Shown piece by piece: positions 62,389-64,000 of a stretch of 64,000 nucleotides of DNA. Under the pieces are notes generated by a model, which was not told the origin of the DNA, did not search any database, and saw only the letters and a list, made by a program, of their open reading frames with translations. The DNA is from Pseudomonas sp. UMAB-08 (GTDB lineage: Bacteria; Pseudomonadota; Gammaproteobacteria; Pseudomonadales; Pseudomonadaceae): positions 147,014 to 211,013 of the forward strand of contig NZ_LT607421.1 of NCBI RefSeq assembly GCF_900095225.1. The letters run 5' to 3'. Position 1 is the stretch's first letter; the number at the start of each line of letters is the position of its first letter. Both the position numbers and the translations under genes were made by a program.

Positions 62389-63000
62389 TCAACCCGTTCC
62401 TTGTACGGCACGTATAGCCGCCTTGAGTTCCCGCTCTGAATATACGTAGAATCTGTCACCCTTCTGATAAAGTATTTTTGTCGTCAACACGGCAACTGAT
62501 GTGTCAGACATCTCAAGCCGATAATGTTTGTCGAAGTATAATTTTGGTGAAAGCAGACGCTGATTGGCCCATTCATCCAGCAGGGCGGCACACACCATAC
62601 ATAGAGTGCCAGTCACTATCATGGGCCCACGATTGAGGCTGATCAGATGCGAAATCATTGTGCTGAGTTTTGAATCAAAAATGATAGCGGTAGGGCTTAC
62701 AAAGAAGCCTGTCACACCAAAAGCAATAACTACAAAGCCGATAGCGTACAAAAAACGCCACGGACAACAGGCGCGATCAAAATAGTCAAGGTAGTTCCGT
62801 TCAAAACCCTTTACTTCAAAATACCCTGGAAACTCAGAAATACGAACCTTAATTAGGTCACCTCTTCCCCACTCCATTTCCAACCGCCGCCTAAAAAAGA
62901 AAATCATAGCAAATGGCTGGTTTATAGCGGCGCATGTAATTATTAAAAATAATTTCCAGGAGTATTCCCACATGAGCCGTCCATCAATCCATGTTGACAT
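62389..63000 (-). CDS. AT-rich orphan membrane protein, unknown function
   Basis: 203-aa protein with about four hydrophobic stretches: residues 11-35 (YSWKLFLIITCAAINQPFAM...), 85-105 (FLYAIGFVVIAFGVTGFFVS), 128-150 (PMIVTGTLCMVCAALLDEWA). It has a charged cytoplasmic-like middle (RRRLEMEWGRGDLIKVRISE) and C-terminus (YQKGDRFYVYSERELKAAIR). No family is recognised. Codon use and base composition are clearly more AT-rich than core genes, and it lies alone between a pseudogene and ssb, so recent transfer is likely. An immunity or phage-exclusion role is conceivable but unsupported. Confidence 0.7.
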   Translation of the reverse strand: MSTWIDGRLMWEYSWKLFLIITCAAINQPFAMIFFFRRRLEMEWGRGDLIKVRISEFPGYFEVKGFERNYLDYFDRACCPWRFLYAIGFVVIAFGVTGFFVSPTAIIFDSKLSTMISHLISLNRGPMIVTGTLCMVCAALLDEWANQRLLSPKLYFDKHYRLEMSDTSVAVLTTKILYQKGDRFYVYSERELKAAIRAVQGTG

Positions 63001-63159
63001 AATTAGAAATTAACAACTTTTGCAGTAAGTGGCGCAGTATTTTAAGTAACCGTATAACTCTGTCATCCAGAAAACCAAGCCGAAACCTATTAGAGTAGGG
63101 CGGTTCCCGCCGGTAGATGGAGGTCAATGAATTGCAGACATAGGCTGCGCGCAAAACCA

Positions 63160-63196
63160 AAAAGGCCCGTAGCGTTAAACGCTACGGGCCTTTTTT
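63160..63196 (-). terminator. Rho-independent terminator of ssb
   Basis: AAAAGGCCCGTAGCGTTAAACGCTACGGGCCTTTTTT region: 12-bp perfect stem with a T-tract, placed after ssb in its reading direction (bidirectional in principle). Confidence 0.9.
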
Positions 63197-63216
63197 ACAG
63201 CTGAGGAACATATTCC

Positions 63217-63750
63217 CTAGAACGGGATATCGTCATCAAAGCTGTCGAAATCCGGAGCCGGTTGCGGTGCGGCCTGCTGCTGTGGCGCAGGACGCGATTC
63301 GCGTTGTGGCTGGGATTGCGGTTGGGACTGCTGTGGACGCGACTGTTGAGGGCGCGGCGCGGAGTTGGACATGCCGCCTTGACCCTGTGGAGCGCCTTCG
63401 CCTTGTGGACGACCGCCCAGCAGTTGCATGGTGCCTTGCATGTCGACGACGATTTCAGTGGTGTAGCGCTTGATGCCGTCTTTTTCCCACTCGCGGGTTT
63501 GCAGCTTGCCTTCGATGTACACCTGCGAACCTTTGCGCAGGTATTCGCCGGCGATTTCAGCAACCTTGCCGAACATCGAAACACGGTGCCATTCGGTCTT
63601 TTCGACCTTCTGACCGGTTTGTTTATCGGTCCACTGTTCGCTGGTCGCCAGACTCAGGTTGGTCACGGCGTTACCGTTAGGCAAGTAGCGAACTTCGGGA
63701 TCCTGGCCGCATGTACCGACCAATATGACTTTGTTAACCCCACGGGCCAT
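63217..63750 (-). CDS. ssb: Single-stranded DNA-binding protein
   Basis: 177-aa SSB. The OB fold (residues 1-110) starts [20 protein letters not shown], with [32 protein letters not shown] and [21 protein letters not shown] disordered Gln/Gly/Pro-rich linker (115-165) follows, then the acidic protein-interaction tip [11 protein letters not shown]. It binds ssDNA as a tetramer and recruits repair proteins through the tip. It lies ten bases after the MFS gene; its terminator is just downstream. Confidence 0.97.
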   Translation of the reverse strand: MARGVNKVILVGTCGQDPEVRYLPNGNAVTNLSLATSEQWTDKQTGQKVEKTEWHRVSMFGKVAEIAGEYLRKGSQVYIEGKLQTREWEKDGIKRYTTEIVVDMQGTMQLLGGRPQGEGAPQGQGGMSNSAPRPQQSRPQQSQPQSQPQRESRPAPQQQAAPQPAPDFDSFDDDIPF

Positions 63751-63759
63751 AACGTTCTC

Positions 63760-64000
63760 CTAGGCTTCGCACGCTGTCGGCGCCGGGTCGTTGACCAGGC
63801 GCTCAAGGGACGTGCGATCCAATAGTTCGGTGTCTAATTTGATATAGATGGCAGCTTCATCAGCCACCACCACTGCATCTGTTACTCCGGTGACGGCCAT
63901 CAAACGCTCGATCAGGCCGGCTTCGCGCTGTGCTTCTGGCGTCAACGGCACACGCAGGCTCGTCACGTACGGCGGTTCGCGCATAGTAACAGCAAAGGCG
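63760..64000 (-). CDS. MFS transporter, C-terminal fragment (cut by the window edge)
   Basis: Open frame running from the window edge into AVTMREPPYVTSLRVPLTPE, then EAGLIERLMAVTGVTDAVVV, LDTELLDRTSLERLVNDPAP and a stop at 63760. I identify it by position: in P. aeruginosa an MFS gene (PA4233) precedes ssb and ends in a soluble tail of this type. No transmembrane part is in view, so the assignment depends on recalled synteny. Only ten bases separate it from ssb. Confidence 0.6.
   Translation of the reverse strand, partial: AFAVTMREPPYVTSLRVPLTPEAQREAGLIERLMAVTGVTDAVVVADEAAIYIKLDTELLDRTSLERLVNDPAPTACEA

Noticed and set aside
1..64000. CRISPR arrays, rRNA and tRNA genes, transposases
   Set aside because: No regularly spaced repeats, no rRNA or tRNA-like segments and no transposase reading frame were recognised in the window.

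Overview
The window reads as a chromosomal segment of a Pseudomonas of the fluorescens type. GC content is high, gene density is high, and stop/start overlaps of the ATGA or TGATG type are frequent. REP-type short palindromes of the TGTAGGAGC family lie between genes. The conserved gene order (eutBC, GNAT, DedA, mtfA-like, ppa; xseB-ispA-dxs; ribA, pgpA, thiL, nusB, ribH, ribBA-like, riboflavin synthase, ribD, nrdR; thioredoxin; the four-gene zinc operon; oprG; two sugar-nucleotide genes) follows the order I recall for PA4024 to PA4069 of P. aeruginosa. Species is not determined.

Layout. 0.2-5.4 kb: core genes (ethanolamine ammonia-lyase, acetyltransferase, DedA, zinc peptidase, pyrophosphatase). 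5.6-25.8 kb: a long accessory stretch. It carries an S24-type repressor, a possible fic relic and a darT-darG DNA ADP-ribosylation toxin-antitoxin pair. Next come a three-gene phosphorelay/c-di-GMP operon and an eight-gene organosulfur scavenging region. It ends with a four-gene minus-strand operon whose enzymes fit uronic-acid (GalA-type) decoration of an envelope glycan. 26.0-31.2 kb: xseB-ispA-dxs and a BtuB-like receptor. 31.4-33.7 kb: an orphan Hcp, large effector and membrane immunity triplet, probably a T6SS cargo island. 33.8-41.9 kb: a minus-strand run of btuF-like, riboflavin, pgpA, thiL, nusB and nrdR genes. 42.1-47.9 kb: lipoprotein, methyltransferase, CnoX-like thioredoxin and a zinc-responsive ABC operon behind a Zur-like operator. 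48.0-64.0 kb: oprG, two sugar-nucleotide proteins, a giant Lhr helicase, an MscS-type channel, moaA, bestrophin-like protein, mobA, an aminotransferase, a decayed ABC binding-protein gene, an AT-rich orphan membrane gene, ssb and the tail of an MFS gene.

The most notable signal is in the sulfur region (13.4-22.2 kb). Its three transcription units each start with a good -24/-12 (sigma-54) promoter. Each has a CTGTYG...ACAG element placed 101-103 bp upstream of the -24 GG. Two of the acyl-CoA-dehydrogenase-like proteins and the mature OmpW porin encoded there contain no cysteine and no internal methionine, whereas the core OmpW (OprG) at 48.0 kb has nine methionines. This points to a sulfur-starvation regulon whose own proteins have been stripped of sulfur. 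The substrate is unknown and no activator gene is in the window.

Other items of interest are darTG beside a fic relic, the hcp-effector-immunity triplet, the putative GalA lipid-modification operon, a RibBA whose GTP cyclohydrolase half lacks its zinc cysteines (beside a separate intact RibA), and the REP-carrying pseudogene next to an AT-rich orphan gene before ssb.
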